From contig JBGAVG010000006.1 in assembly GCA_044228245.1 (NCBI GenBank), forward strand, positions 62,001 through 126,000: a DNA stretch of 64,000 bases, given 5' to 3'. Below are positions 17,942-27,409 of the stretch, in pieces; the first letter of the stretch is position 1; each line of letters begins with the position of its first letter. Source of the stretch: Methylotenera_A sp044228245 (lineage in GTDB: Bacteria > Pseudomonadota > Gammaproteobacteria > Burkholderiales > Methylophilaceae). The notes under the pieces were generated by a model. The model was not told the DNA's origin. It saw only the letters and a list, made by a program, of their open reading frames with translations, and searched no databases. The translations under genes and the position numbers were made by a program.

Positions 17942-20296
17942 TTAATAGCTATCGTGCCAGTATTTAGGTCGGCTTTGGCGCCAGGCCTTGATTTCTATGG
18001 GATTACTGCGCGCAAAGTCAATCTGCAGTGCGCCGTGGTAATCAGAACGGTGTATCAAAGCGCCACTCTCTTCATAATGTTTTACAATCAATGGCTTGGG
18101 ATGCTTAAACCGGTTCAGATAGCCCACGGTAAAAATGGCGTGTTTTGCAGCCATCGCAGCTAAAAACTCGGGTGTCGATGAGGTTCTGCTGCCATGATGC
18201 GGCGCGATCAGCACGTCGCTAGCAAGCTTATGGATATTGGCTTGCAGCAAGACAGATTCTGCTTCTTTTTCAATATCGCCAGTCACCAGCAGGCTACCAA
18301 ACCTGCTGCTGATTTTCACTACGCAACTTCTGTTGTTGTCAGTAAGATTATCGTCCTCATAGCTAGCTAGATTTGGATACAACACTTCAAAATCCACCCC
18401 GTCCCATCGCCAATGCTGGCCTGCAAAACATTTTATGCGTCTTGATGGCTTGCCCGTTTCAGACAAATCGAACGAGCTTGCCAGCCAGGTCACCGGCACT
18501 TGCGCCAGCACAGAAGCCGCGCCGCCACTGTGATCGAGGTCATTATGGCTAATCATAAAACCATCCAGTTTTTTAACGCCTTCACCGCGCAAAAATGGGA
18601 TGACAATTCTGCTGCCCGCATCATTCTGTGCAGAATAACGAGGCCCTGCATCGTAAAGCAGGGTATGATTTTTAGTTTGAACCACGACGGCCAAGCCTTG
18701 GCCTACATCCAATATCGTGGCCTGCATCTCTCCTTCGGCCAGTTTTGGTGAGTTGACAAAAAGCAATGGCAACAACAACACTAGGCCCAGCCAGCGCTGC
18801 GGAAACCCACGCGGCAACAACAGCCAGCACACGCCTAATATCGCTGGAATCAGTGCCCACACCGGGGGCGCAGCTTGCTGCCATGTCGCCATCGGTATAT
18901 TCGCAAACCAATGCAAGCCTTGCATACAAATGGTTAAAACAAAATGTGAGGCATGCAAAATAAAATCAAGCGATAGCAAGCTGCCCAAAATAGCCAAGGG
19001 CACCACCAGCAAGCTGATGACCGGTATAGCGAATGCGTTGGCAAGCGGCGAAACCATAGAAGCCTGACCGAACATGATGATCAGCAAAGGCAACAAGCCT
19101 AGAGTAACCGCCCATTGTGTATTCACAGCTTCTTTGAACCAGTGCTGCGCCGCTAATCTGCCCACCGAAACATAAGCAATTAGCGCTACCGCCCCAAACG
19201 AAAGCCAGAATCCCGGCGCAATAACGGCCCATGGGTCGAGCAAAACCACCACCATCAAGGCGATTGCCAGTGCGCGCGAAATCGCCACATTCCGACCAAA
19301 CAACAACGCCAAAGCAAAAGTCATCAGCATGAATAGCGTGCGCTGCGTGGGCACCGACATGCCTGCCAGCAACGCGTACAAAACGGCTACAATAAGCCCA
19401 AAAATCGTGGCCGCCTTGCGCGTCGGCATGCGCGTGACCAGCTTGGGAAATCGGCGCCACACAAAAGCGGCAATGGCAAAAGCCAAACCCGCCAGCATGG
19501 TGATATGCAAGCCGGAAATGCTCATCAAATGATTCACTCCCGTGCGCAAATACACATTCCAATCGACTTGGCTAATCTGACTGTCGTCGCCCACCACTAA
19601 GGCACGAACCACACCCGCATACGGCTTATTCACTAGCGCCTGTGTAATCCTGTCCCCAATTTTCTCGCGTGCTTGCTCAATTAAATAACGGGGGCGCCAT
19701 ACGAAATCATTTAGCTTTTTATAGCCGCTTTTATTACGGATGGTGCCTGTCGCGCGAATATTTTCTGTAAGTGTCCAGGCTTCAAAATCAAAACCGTGCG
19801 GGTTGTAAGTGGTGTGCGGGCGTTTTAAACGCACTGTGAATTGCCAGCGTTCGCCTGCGTGAAAGTGGTTAGTAAGGCTGGGCGCGTTTTCTGGTTTTTC
19901 CGACTCAACTTCACGATAATAATTAAGCGAGATGTGTTCAGGAACCCGCGCGGCCTTGGTTAACACTTCTTCCACATCAAACTGAAAGCGTTCGCCGCGC
20001 TCAGTCAATTCTGGCAAGCTTGCAACTACGCCGATGATGTCGATACTTTTTTGTTCCCAGTCCTTAGGTAACTCATCGCTTAAGCGTATTGTCGCAAACG
20101 TGGCTGCCCAGAAAAAACCAAACAATGCCGCACACACAAAAACGGCTATTTTTCGAACGGGAAATGCAAACCGAGTTGTCGCAAATAAAATCAGCAGACT
20201 GGGAACAAGCACCAGAGCGGCCTGCAAGGAAGGTAAAACAGATTGCTGTTGTAGCCACCAAGCGCCAAACACAAACCCTAGCGCCATGCTTCTCAT
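17942..20296 (-). CDS. comEC: DNA uptake channel protein ComEC/Rec2
   Basis: A 784-residue polytopic membrane protein that carries single-stranded DNA across the inner membrane during natural transformation. An N-terminal DUF4131-like part is followed by the competence domain with many helices (about 220-500; the segment MSISGLHITMLAG is characteristic). The C-terminal metallo-beta-lactamase-like domain has SHNDLDHSGGA and APHHGS. Length is normal and the gene appears intact. A second ATG three codons later (20287) is an alternative start. With the pilus motor genes in this window it suggests competence. Confidence 0.9.
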   Translation of the reverse strand: MRSMALGFVFGAWWLQQQSVLPSLQAALVLVPSLLILFATTRFAFPVRKIAVFVCAALFGFFWAATFATIRLSDELPKDWEQKSIDIIGVVASLPELTERGERFQFDVEEVLTKAARVPEHISLNYYREVESEKPENAPSLTNHFHAGERWQFTVRLKRPHTTYNPHGFDFEAWTLTENIRATGTIRNKSGYKKLNDFVWRPRYLIEQAREKIGDRITQALVNKPYAGVVRALVVGDDSQISQVDWNVYLRTGVNHLMSISGLHITMLAGLAFAIAAFVWRRFPKLVTRMPTRKAATIFGLIVAVLYALLAGMSVPTQRTLFMLMTFALALLFGRNVAISRALAIALMVVVLLDPWAVIAPGFWLSFGAVALIAYVSVGRLAAQHWFKEAVNTQWAVTLGLLPLLIIMFGQASMVSPLANAFAIPVISLLVVPLAILGSLLSLDFILHASHFVLTICMQGLHWFANIPMATWQQAAPPVWALIPAILGVCWLLLPRGFPQRWLGLVLLLPLLFVNSPKLAEGEMQATILDVGQGLAVVVQTKNHTLLYDAGPRYSAQNDAGSRIVIPFLRGEGVKKLDGFMISHNDLDHSGGAASVLAQVPVTWLASSFDLSETGKPSRRIKCFAGQHWRWDGVDFEVLYPNLASYEDDNLTDNNRSCVVKISSRFGSLLVTGDIEKEAESVLLQANIHKLASDVLIAPHHGSRTSSTPEFLAAMAAKHAIFTVGYLNRFKHPKPLIVKHYEESGALIHRSDYHGALQIDFARSNPIEIKAWRQSRPKYWHDSY

Positions 20297-20311
20297 TTAC
20301 AAGCTGACCAT

Positions 20312-20986
20312 CTAATTCAACGAGTTAAGTTTGCCGTCTTCTAAACGATACCGGCGCTGCATTTTTGCAGCCAGACCCAAATCATGCGTCACCACGACCA
20401 GGCTGGTGTTTTGTTCCTGATTAATTTCCAGCAACAAATCAAATACCTGGTTAGCCGTCACGCGATCCAGATTGCCCGTGGGCTCATCTGCCAATATGCA
20501 TGCGGGTTGTGTGACTAAAGCCCGCGCCAGCGCTGCCCGCTGCCGCTCGCCGCCAGAAAGCTCGCCCGGCATGTGCTCCAAGCGATGCGCCAGGCCTACT
20601 TTTTCGAGCATCAATCGTGCCTTTTCCAGCGCCTGCTCGCGCGGCAGGCGGCGTATCAGCAAAGGCATGGCCACATTTTCAATCGCAGTGAATTCCGGCA
20701 ATAAATGGTGAAACTGATATACGAAACCAAGTGATTGGTTACGCAATTGACCTTTTTGCGCCTCGGATAATTGACTTAAGTTTTTTCCAGACAACTCAAC
20801 TATTCCACTCGTTGGCGCATCCAGCCCGCCCAGCAAATGCAGCAGCGTACTTTTGCCAGAACCTGATTCCCCTACAATCGCAATTTGCTCACCGTTTTTA
20901 ATGCTTAAATCAATACCATTGAGCACGGCTACATCCAGGCCGGTATAGGTTTTGCATAGGTTTTGGCAGGCGATAATGCTATTCAT
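20312..20986 (-). CDS. lolD: Lipoprotein-releasing system ATP-binding protein
   Basis: A 224-residue ABC ATPase that powers release of outer-membrane lipoproteins to LolA. Walker A is GESGSGKST, the signature LSGGERQRAALARAL, and Walker B ILADEPTGNLD. HLLPEFTAIENVAMPLL is typical of LolD. It overlaps the lolC end by 8 bases and comEC follows 15 bases later. Confidence 0.92.
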   Translation of the reverse strand: MNSIIACQNLCKTYTGLDVAVLNGIDLSIKNGEQIAIVGESGSGKSTLLHLLGGLDAPTSGIVELSGKNLSQLSEAQKGQLRNQSLGFVYQFHHLLPEFTAIENVAMPLLIRRLPREQALEKARLMLEKVGLAHRLEHMPGELSGGERQRAALARALVTQPACILADEPTGNLDRVTANQVFDLLLEINQEQNTSLVVVTHDLGLAAKMQRRYRLEDGKLNSLN

Positions 20987-22244
20987 ATCTCAACGCCTCG
21001 GCAGGATTAATTTGGGAGGCCTTATAACTTGGGTAAAGCGTCGCCAGCAGGCTTAGTATAAAAGAGGTAAGCGCAATCACGGTGACATCAGACCACAGCA
21101 GTTGTGAAGGCACTTCGCTAATGTAATAAACATCCTTAGCTAAAAATTTTGTGTTAAACAGTTGCTCAATAAACGGCACAATGACATCAACATTCAGCGT
21201 GATCAGGATTCCCAGTCCGACGCCTGATAGTGTGCCGATCACGCCGATCAACACGCCCTGGATAATAAAAATCTGCATGATGCTGCGCGGGCTGGCGCCA
21301 AAGGTGCGCATAATCGCAATATCGGCGCGCTTATCTATGACCGCCATAATCAAAGTTGAAACAATATTGAATGCGGCAACCGCCACCACCAGCACCATGA
21401 TGATGGACATAATGCGCTTTTCCATTTTAAGCGCCTGAAAGAAATTAGGATTTTCTTGCACCCAGTCGCTCAAATAATAATTACCCCGGCCACCTAACCT
21501 GGAAGCTATTTCTGGCGCAACAACGGATGTTAAAAATGGATCATCGAGTTTCAACCTTAAGCCAGAAACCTTGTCTTCCATACGATACAGCTTGGCCGCA
21601 TCCTCCATATGAATCAATGCCAGGCCTGAGTCATAAGCCTGGTAGCCCATCTCGAACAAACCTATCAACTTAAACTGTTTCATACGGGGCATGGTGCCCA
21701 CCGGCGTAGCCTGGCCTGACGGCGACATCAGAACCACTTTGTCTCCCACCGTAAGCCCTAATGAATAGGCCAAATCAGTGCCCAATATAATGCCAAACTC
21801 ACCCGCGCGCAGATCAGCCAGCCTGCCAACTTTCATTTTTTCGGCAAATTCGGCTACTTTCACCTCGGCATCCGGCAGCACGCCGCGCACCAGTGTCCCT
21901 TGAGCGACAGACCCGAAAGAAAGCATGCCCTGCGCCATCACAAAGGGCGCTGCGGCTACTACATGAGGAATGCCATCAACCTCACGCATCACTGATTGCC
22001 AGTTAGAAAGCGTATTGCTACCCTCGGTGATTTGCAAATGCGAGGCAACGCCCAAAATGCGACTCCGCAGTTCCGTACCAAAGCCATTCATCACTGAAAG
22101 CACCACAATAAGCACCGCTACACCAAGCGCGATGCCGACCATACTGGTGATAGAGATAAAAGTGGTGAAGTGGCTTTTGCGTTTTGCGCGTAAATAGCGC
22201 AAGCCTACAAACAACTCAAATGGAAGTTTTGAAAGTACAGACAT
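20979..22244 (-). CDS. lolC: Lipoprotein-releasing system transmembrane protein
   Basis: A 421-residue permease of the LolCDE exporter. It has an N-terminal helix after the FVGLRYLRAKR segment, a large periplasmic domain, and three C-terminal helices. Only one permease gene is present, so the complex here is probably of the LolFD type or uses this protein as a homodimer; this is inferred from context. No Shine-Dalgarno sequence precedes the ATG; instead an inverted repeat abuts it. Confidence 0.9.
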   Translation of the reverse strand: MSVLSKLPFELFVGLRYLRAKRKSHFTTFISITSMVGIALGVAVLIVVLSVMNGFGTELRSRILGVASHLQITEGSNTLSNWQSVMREVDGIPHVVAAAPFVMAQGMLSFGSVAQGTLVRGVLPDAEVKVAEFAEKMKVGRLADLRAGEFGIILGTDLAYSLGLTVGDKVVLMSPSGQATPVGTMPRMKQFKLIGLFEMGYQAYDSGLALIHMEDAAKLYRMEDKVSGLRLKLDDPFLTSVVAPEIASRLGGRGNYYLSDWVQENPNFFQALKMEKRIMSIIMVLVVAVAAFNIVSTLIMAVIDKRADIAIMRTFGASPRSIMQIFIIQGVLIGVIGTLSGVGLGILITLNVDVIVPFIEQLFNTKFLAKDVYYISEVPSQLLWSDVTVIALTSFILSLLATLYPSYKASQINPAEALRYE

Positions 22245-22245
22245 A

Positions 22246-22283
22246 GTGGAATCTTAGCAGTTTTTAAGCTGTCAAGATTCCAC
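22246..22283 (-). promoter_or_regulatory. 10-bp inverted repeat directly upstream of lolC
   Basis: GTGGAATCTT (22246-22255) and AAGATTCCAC (22274-22283) are perfectly complementary with an 18-base spacer. The nearest arm ends one base before the lolC ATG. It may be an operator, or a leader hairpin affecting initiation; it could also end transcription of the gene at 22306, though it lacks a good T-run. The role is not known. Confidence 0.4.
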
Positions 22284-22305
22284 CTGGATTGAAAATTGTT
22301 AAAAT

Positions 22306-23979
22306 TTAGATCGGCAACGCCACGCGCACCCATTCACGCTGCTTCATCAATGGCGCGCCCATCTCTATTATTTTGTCGTCGCCTTCTATGTTGATTCTGA
22401 ATTTACTGCCACGCTTGTATTCGCATCGCGGCAAAATCAACGAAGTTCTGTGCGATTTGCTGTCATCTTGACCACCCAGCAATAAACCAGCAAAAGTATT
22501 GTACTGACTCAGATTGGCATCTGCTTCATCTACATAATAACCGCTTAGCGCTTCGGTAAAATTGCTTTGATCCAAGCGCCCAACCTGCACAGAAGCGCCA
22601 TGGGATCCAAGCACTTTCAGCCCGGCTCGATAAGTACCATTGGCCTGTTTTCTCACACTTCTGATTTCGGCAATCACAAACAGCTCCTTGTCTTCCGGCG
22701 TGGTATAGCCTATCAGCTTACCGGGTTCAATCCAGCTGCTATAGGTTTTACCCAAGTCAACCGCAAAACCGCTGGCGCTTTCATCAACCAGCCACCAGTT
22801 CTCGCTGCCAAGCTTATTCTGGCTGGCCTGATAAGCTTGCGGCGCCTGCTGGCCTCTGTGATGTGCGGCCACCTGCATTTCGAATCCAAATGCATCTCTT
22901 TGTATCGGCTTTGCGTCCAGCCTGGGTTTGGCTGCATTTAAGCGGCGGCAAATATCTTCTAGGCCATAGCTTACATTAATCAGCATATTTCTTTTATTTC
23001 TGGCTTCTTTTCTGCGCTGACGCTCGTAGCCCTCAACACACCATTCCACACGCAGTTTTTTGAACAACTTAACCAGTGAATCTGTCGAAGCCATTTTCTC
23101 CAGTCCAAACTCAGCCAAAGGCTTTTGTGTGTCGACAGCGCATAGATAGGCTTCGATCTTATCAATCAAGCGCGTGGTCTTCCAAAAACGGTAATCTGCA
23201 AACTTCTCAACTGCACGAATACGTTCCGGGCCTTTGTCGCCTTCCACATTGATAAAAAACTGAAACCTGTCTTGCTTATACTTGTTAAGCAATAATGGAT
23301 TGGTCGCCCAGACTCTCAGAATTTGTTCGGTCAATTGAATTTGCATGCGGCTGTAGTTACCTTTATGCAAAGTATCCACCATGAAACCGCGCTCCAACAA
23401 AGTGGCAATGCTGGTTTCCTTTTTCTGGTGATCGTACAAAAATAGATTGGTATTCAATAATGCCAAATTTTCGGCACATTTGATGACTTTACAAACATTT
23501 TCCCATGTGCCGATTGGCGCAGGCTGATCATCGAAATAACGCCATTTTGCCATTGCAAAAGTCGCGCTTAGATGACGGCACAAAATTAAATTGATCTTTT
23601 CATTGCTGAAAACGGTTTTATTTTGCCCAAGATATAAATCCAGAAATTGCGTATACGCCACATAGAGTTGCCTTTGATACGCATAGGCCACATTGTACAA
23701 TTCAGCTTCCAATGTTTTATTTAATCTCAATACAGTCAAGTACTTATATGTGATTTTCTTGGAATTTTGATAAGATTTTTTATCAATCTCCAGCACCAGT
23801 TCGATGTTGCTTTCCATATTTTCTATGGAATCAAATTGAATTTTGGCCAATTGGGCCGTCGTCATTTTTAAGGCATCTAATCCATTCATTTCAGTTAACG
23901 TGTCCATCCAACCAAGATTTTTTTGCATATCATGGTGATGTAAAACCGTCTGAATTTTATGCATTACGTTTGATAACAT
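22306..23979 (-). CDS. Large uncharacterised cytoplasmic protein, possibly with a PilZ-like C-terminal region
   Basis: A 557-residue protein without signal peptide or membrane helices. The N-terminal two-thirds (about 1-340) is helical and rich in aromatic and basic residues. A segment from about 385 (SENWWLVDESASGFAVDLG, then IAEIRS...GLKVLGS) resembles the domain of betaproteobacterial proteins sometimes linked to PilZ and cyclic-di-GMP binding, but the RxxxR and DxSxxG motifs of true PilZ are not clear. It is a single gene, divergent from ribE. Naming a function would be a guess. Confidence 0.6.
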   Translation of the reverse strand: MLSNVMHKIQTVLHHHDMQKNLGWMDTLTEMNGLDALKMTTAQLAKIQFDSIENMESNIELVLEIDKKSYQNSKKITYKYLTVLRLNKTLEAELYNVAYAYQRQLYVAYTQFLDLYLGQNKTVFSNEKINLILCRHLSATFAMAKWRYFDDQPAPIGTWENVCKVIKCAENLALLNTNLFLYDHQKKETSIATLLERGFMVDTLHKGNYSRMQIQLTEQILRVWATNPLLLNKYKQDRFQFFINVEGDKGPERIRAVEKFADYRFWKTTRLIDKIEAYLCAVDTQKPLAEFGLEKMASTDSLVKLFKKLRVEWCVEGYERQRRKEARNKRNMLINVSYGLEDICRRLNAAKPRLDAKPIQRDAFGFEMQVAAHHRGQQAPQAYQASQNKLGSENWWLVDESASGFAVDLGKTYSSWIEPGKLIGYTTPEDKELFVIAEIRSVRKQANGTYRAGLKVLGSHGASVQVGRLDQSNFTEALSGYYVDEADANLSQYNTFAGLLLGGQDDSKSHRTSLILPRCEYKRGSKFRINIEGDDKIIEMGAPLMKQREWVRVALPI

Positions 23980-24083
23980 TTTGGGTACCTGCTTAATAAA
24001 AAGTTAATTACAGTTCATGTTTTGCAAACTGCATGCCAACATTTTTAAACTGTGCTTTTTATTAATACTGTTAAAATATCATC

Positions 24084-24686
24084 ATGTTTACTGGAATCAT
24101 ACAAGCAGTTGGCGATATTGACGCAACCACAAAGGTTGGCGAAGACCTGAAGGTGTCAATCAATGCCACCCATTTGGGCCTGGACGATGTGCAAATTGGC
24201 GACAGCATTGCTGTCAATGGGGTTTGCCTGACAGTTACCCGTTTTGACAAAACGCATTTTGAGGTACATGTTTCAAAAGAAACATTAAATGTCACGGCAG
24301 ACTTAAATATCGGGCAAGCGGTCAATTTGGAAAAAGCATTACGCCTGCAAGACAGATTGGGCGGACATTTGGTAAGCGGTCATGTGGACGGCGTGGGACA
24401 GGTAACGCGCTTTGAACAAGTCGGCGATTGCTGGCTGCTGGCGATACGCGCACCACACGAGATTTCAAAATACATCGCAAAAAAAGGCTCGATTTGCGTC
24501 GATGGTGTGAGCCTGACTGTAAACAGCATCGCGCAAGACATCTTTACCATGAACATTATTCCACATACATTAGATCACACCACATTCAAATACTTGAAGG
24601 ATGGTGACCACGTGAATCTGGAAATTGACCTGATCGCCCGCTATGTGGAGCGCATGACAGAATGGACGCACGAGAATGCCGCATAA
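24084..24686 (+). CDS. ribE: Riboflavin synthase alpha chain
   Basis: A 200-residue enzyme that dismutates two 6,7-dimethyl-8-ribityllumazines to riboflavin. It consists of two similar lumazine-binding barrels: MFTGIIQAVGDI starts the first, and the second contains GGHLVSGHVDGVG. VNGVCLTV and VDGVSLTV are the paired signature segments. It overlaps the next gene by 11 bases. No FMN riboswitch is visible in the 100-base upstream gap. Confidence 0.93.
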   Translation: MFTGIIQAVGDIDATTKVGEDLKVSINATHLGLDDVQIGDSIAVNGVCLTVTRFDKTHFEVHVSKETLNVTADLNIGQAVNLEKALRLQDRLGGHLVSGHVDGVGQVTRFEQVGDCWLLAIRAPHEISKYIAKKGSICVDGVSLTVNSIAQDIFTMNIIPHTLDHTTFKYLKDGDHVNLEIDLIARYVERMTEWTHENAA

Positions 24687-25788
24687 TTTAATTAGTCCTA
24701 TTGCCGAAATTATCGCCGATATCAAATCGGGCAAAATGGTTATTCTGGTGGACGACGAAAACCGAGAGAATGAAGGCGATTTTGTCATTGCGGCAGAATT
24801 TGCCACTGCTGAACACATCAATTTTATGGCCAAACACGGGCGCGGCCTGATTTGCCTGACGCTGACGGAAGCGCGTTGCAAACAGCTTAATCTGCCGCCC
24901 ATGGTGCTAAAAAACGATTCACGCCTGGGAACCAATTTCACCGTATCTATCGAAGCCGCAACCGGCGTCACCACCGGCATTTCGGCTGCCGACCGTGCGA
25001 CTACGATTCAGGCTGCAGTCGCAAAAAATGCCAACGCGAAAAGCCTTGTCAGCCCAGGCCATATTTTCCCGCTCGCAGCACAAAATGGCGGCGTACTGGT
25101 GCGCGCCGGACATACCGAGGCCGGCAGTGATTTAGCGGCGCTTGCGGGCTGCGAGCCTGCCAGTGTGATTTGTGAGATTTTAAAAGATGATGGCGAAATG
25201 GCACGCTTGCCAGACTTGCTGGAAATCGCCAAACTGCATCACATCAAAATCGGCACGATTGCCGATTTAATCCGCTACCGAAGCGAGACCGAGAAACTTA
25301 TTGAACGTGCTGCAGAGCGCACCGTTGCTACCCCTTACGGCGAGATGCGGCTGGTAGCCTATCGCGATAAAATCTCTAATGAAACACACCTGGCTTTAAT
25401 CAAAGGCAACCCTGCCCCGGATACCGAGTGTTTAGTGCGCGTGCATGAACCACTTTCGGTGTTCGATCTGCTCGACAGCAGCAGCTGCACCCACAGCTGG
25501 AATACCCTCAAAGCCATGCAAGCCATAGCTGAAGCGCCCTGTGGCGTAATGATCCTGTTGCATCATGCTGAGTCAGGCGCTGATATAGTCGCGCGTATCA
25601 AGCATGCCGATGAGCCGATTCGCTACAACCAGGAATTGCGTACCTACGGCATCGGCTCGCAGATTTTGCTGGATCTAGGCGTGCGCAAAATGCGCTTGAT
25701 GGCTACCCCGCGTAAAATGCCGAGCATGGTGGGCTTCGGCCTGGATATCATGGGGTATTACGAAGCTGAGAAACAGCAGGGCCAATAA
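24676..25788 (+). CDS. RibBX-type: 3,4-dihydroxy-2-butanone-4-phosphate synthase with degenerate GTP cyclohydrolase II domain
   Basis: A 370-residue fusion. The N-terminal domain (1-205) has all DHBP synthase hallmarks: DDENRENEGD (26-35), HGRGLICL, TGISAADRATT, PGHIFPL and GHTEAGSDL. It makes the four-carbon riboflavin precursor from ribulose 5-phosphate. The C-terminal GTP cyclohydrolase II-like domain lacks the zinc Cys cluster (the SEC...RCDCG region of RibA is replaced by HEPLSVFDLLDSSSC) and the catalytic RQEGRGIG-type segment (here HAESGADI). It is therefore likely inactive, as described for RibBX proteins, and a separate ribA is expected elsewhere. Confidence 0.88.
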   Translation: MPHNLISPIAEIIADIKSGKMVILVDDENRENEGDFVIAAEFATAEHINFMAKHGRGLICLTLTEARCKQLNLPPMVLKNDSRLGTNFTVSIEAATGVTTGISAADRATTIQAAVAKNANAKSLVSPGHIFPLAAQNGGVLVRAGHTEAGSDLAALAGCEPASVICEILKDDGEMARLPDLLEIAKLHHIKIGTIADLIRYRSETEKLIERAAERTVATPYGEMRLVAYRDKISNETHLALIKGNPAPDTECLVRVHEPLSVFDLLDSSSCTHSWNTLKAMQAIAEAPCGVMILLHHAESGADIVARIKHADEPIRYNQELRTYGIGSQILLDLGVRKMRLMATPRKMPSMVGFGLDIMGYYEAEKQQGQ

Positions 25789-25845
25789 AAAGCGAAGCAA
25801 ATTAACCGCCAGATAATTTATGTTAAAATAGCACCATTGGAAAAT

Positions 25846-26424
25846 ATGAATCTTACAGGTCAGTTTCTCATCGCGATGCCCGCCATGACAGACCCATATT
25901 TTTCTAAAACCGTCACCTATATTTGCACGCACAATCAGGACGGCGCCATGGGCGTCATCATTAATCGCAGTGCCGATATTACGGTTGCCGATTTGTTTGA
26001 GCAAATCCGGCTTGAAGCCGAACCGCAGCCCCTCCTCAAAGAAACCGTCCATTTCGGCGGGCCTGTGCAAACTGAACGCGGTTTTATTCTGCACGACATC
26101 ATGCCGGCGCCGCATGAGGAATTCAACTCGACCATCGTCATTAACGACTCGGTTGCGTTAACCACCTCGAAAGATATATTAGAGGCCACCGCACATAACA
26201 AAGGCCCGCAAAAAATGCTCATCGCCCTGGGCTATGCCGGCTGGGCAGCAGGCCAGCTAGAAAACGAGCTGGCACAAAACGCATGGCTCAGCCTGGAAAC
26301 CAAGAGTTTAGAAGATATTCATGCCTTGATTTTTGATAAGGCCGATCATGAAAAATTTGATTGTGCAATGAAAATGATGGGACTTAATTTGGCCAACTTG
26401 TCTGATGTGGCGGGACATGCCTGA
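25846..26424 (+). CDS. YqgE/AlgH family protein (UPF0301)
   Basis: A 192-residue protein of the YqgE/AlgH family; ATG at 25846 gives the standard start MNLTGQFLIAMPAM, so the in-frame TTG at 25837 is not used. HFGGPVQTERGFILH and ALGYAGWAAGQLENEL are family hallmarks. AlgH was linked to alginate control in Pseudomonas; the molecular role is unclear. It abuts ruvX directly, forming the conserved yqgE-ruvX-pyrR-pyrB-pyrX run. Confidence 0.9.
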   Translation: MNLTGQFLIAMPAMTDPYFSKTVTYICTHNQDGAMGVIINRSADITVADLFEQIRLEAEPQPLLKETVHFGGPVQTERGFILHDIMPAPHEEFNSTIVINDSVALTTSKDILEATAHNKGPQKMLIALGYAGWAAGQLENELAQNAWLSLETKSLEDIHALIFDKADHEKFDCAMKMMGLNLANLSDVAGHA

Positions 26425-26895
26425 ATGCTAAACCAGAGCCATCTGCCTATCTTAGAACGCAGCTATCACGACATTACCGGCACGGTGCTGGCATTCGATT
26501 TCGGCGAAAAGCGCATTGGCGTGGCGGTAGGTGAAACCGTGCTGAAAGTCGCCCATCCCTTGCTTACCATTGACAGCGAATCGAATGCAGCGCGCTTTAC
26601 GCAAATTGCGGCCATCATTCAGGAATGGCGTCCTGATCTGTTGATCGTGGGCTTGCCCATGCATCTGGATGGCACACCTCACATGCTGACGCATCTTTCT
26701 AAAAAATTTGCACAGCGGCTTGAAGGCCGCTTTAATTTACCAGTTATGATGATTGACGAACGTTTGAGCTCGGCCGAAGCCGCGCAGAATTTACGCGAAG
26801 CAGGCATTAAAGGGCATGAGCAAAAAGCCATGCTGGATGCAGTGGCAGCGCAAACCATATTACAATCTTATTTTGATGGACTCACTACCAGCTAA
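26425..26895 (+). CDS. ruvX: RuvX/YqgF family putative pre-16S rRNA nuclease / Holliday junction resolvase
   Basis: A 156-residue RNase H-fold nuclease. FDFGEKRIGVAVG carries the first catalytic Asp; VGLPMHLDG, DERLSSAEA and DAVAAQTILQ follow. In E. coli YqgF matures 16S rRNA ends. An extra 15-residue N-terminal stretch precedes the domain; an alternative internal start is possible. It begins immediately after the yqgE stop codon. Confidence 0.88.
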   Translation: MLNQSHLPILERSYHDITGTVLAFDFGEKRIGVAVGETVLKVAHPLLTIDSESNAARFTQIAAIIQEWRPDLLIVGLPMHLDGTPHMLTHLSKKFAQRLEGRFNLPVMMIDERLSSAEAAQNLREAGIKGHEQKAMLDAVAAQTILQSYFDGLTTS

Positions 26896-26900
26896 CAACT

Positions 26901-27407
26901 ATGCAACTACCTGATCCCGAAGCATTACTGACTGACATCACCGCCAGAATCCAGGCGCAGCTAGCAGCAAATGGCCCATCCAATAGCGCCTTGGTGGGCA
27001 TCCACAGCGGTGGCGTATGGTTGATGCAGCGTATTTTGAAATCGATCAAACAGGACGTCGCCTACGGCACACTGGATGCAGCGCTGTACCGCGACGACTA
27101 TGCCCAGCGCGGCCTGAAGACTGAGCCTAAGCCTTCGCAGATTCCGTTTGATGTGCAAGACAAACATATTATTCTGATTGACGATATTTTTTATACCGGC
27201 CGCACTACACGCGCCGCCATGAACGAGCTATTCGATTACGGCCGCCCTGCCAGCGTCACGCTAGCAGTGCTGATTAACCGCGGTGGCGCGGAATTACCTA
27301 TCCTGCCCAATATTGTCGGCGCAGAAATCCTGTTGAAACCTCATCAGAGTTTACAGCTTTCACAAGACACCAAAGGCAAGTTACATTTATCATTAGAAAC
27401 TAACTAA
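26901..27407 (+). CDS. pyrR: PyrR bifunctional pyrimidine regulator / uracil phosphoribosyltransferase
   Basis: A 168-residue phosphoribosyltransferase-fold protein. The PRPP loop is IILIDDIFYTGRTTRAA. In Firmicutes PyrR attenuates pyr mRNA; in Gram-negatives it often has uracil phosphoribosyltransferase activity with unclear regulatory roles. It lies 5 bases after ruvX and 2 before pyrB. I see no obvious PyrR-binding antiterminator in the short gaps. Confidence 0.9.
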   Translation: MQLPDPEALLTDITARIQAQLAANGPSNSALVGIHSGGVWLMQRILKSIKQDVAYGTLDAALYRDDYAQRGLKTEPKPSQIPFDVQDKHIILIDDIFYTGRTTRAAMNELFDYGRPASVTLAVLINRGGAELPILPNIVGAEILLKPHQSLQLSQDTKGKLHLSLETN

Positions 27408-27409
27408 TA

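Noticed and set aside
23980..24083. FMN riboswitch before ribE
   Set aside because: The gap is only about 100 bases and lacks the conserved RFN helices.
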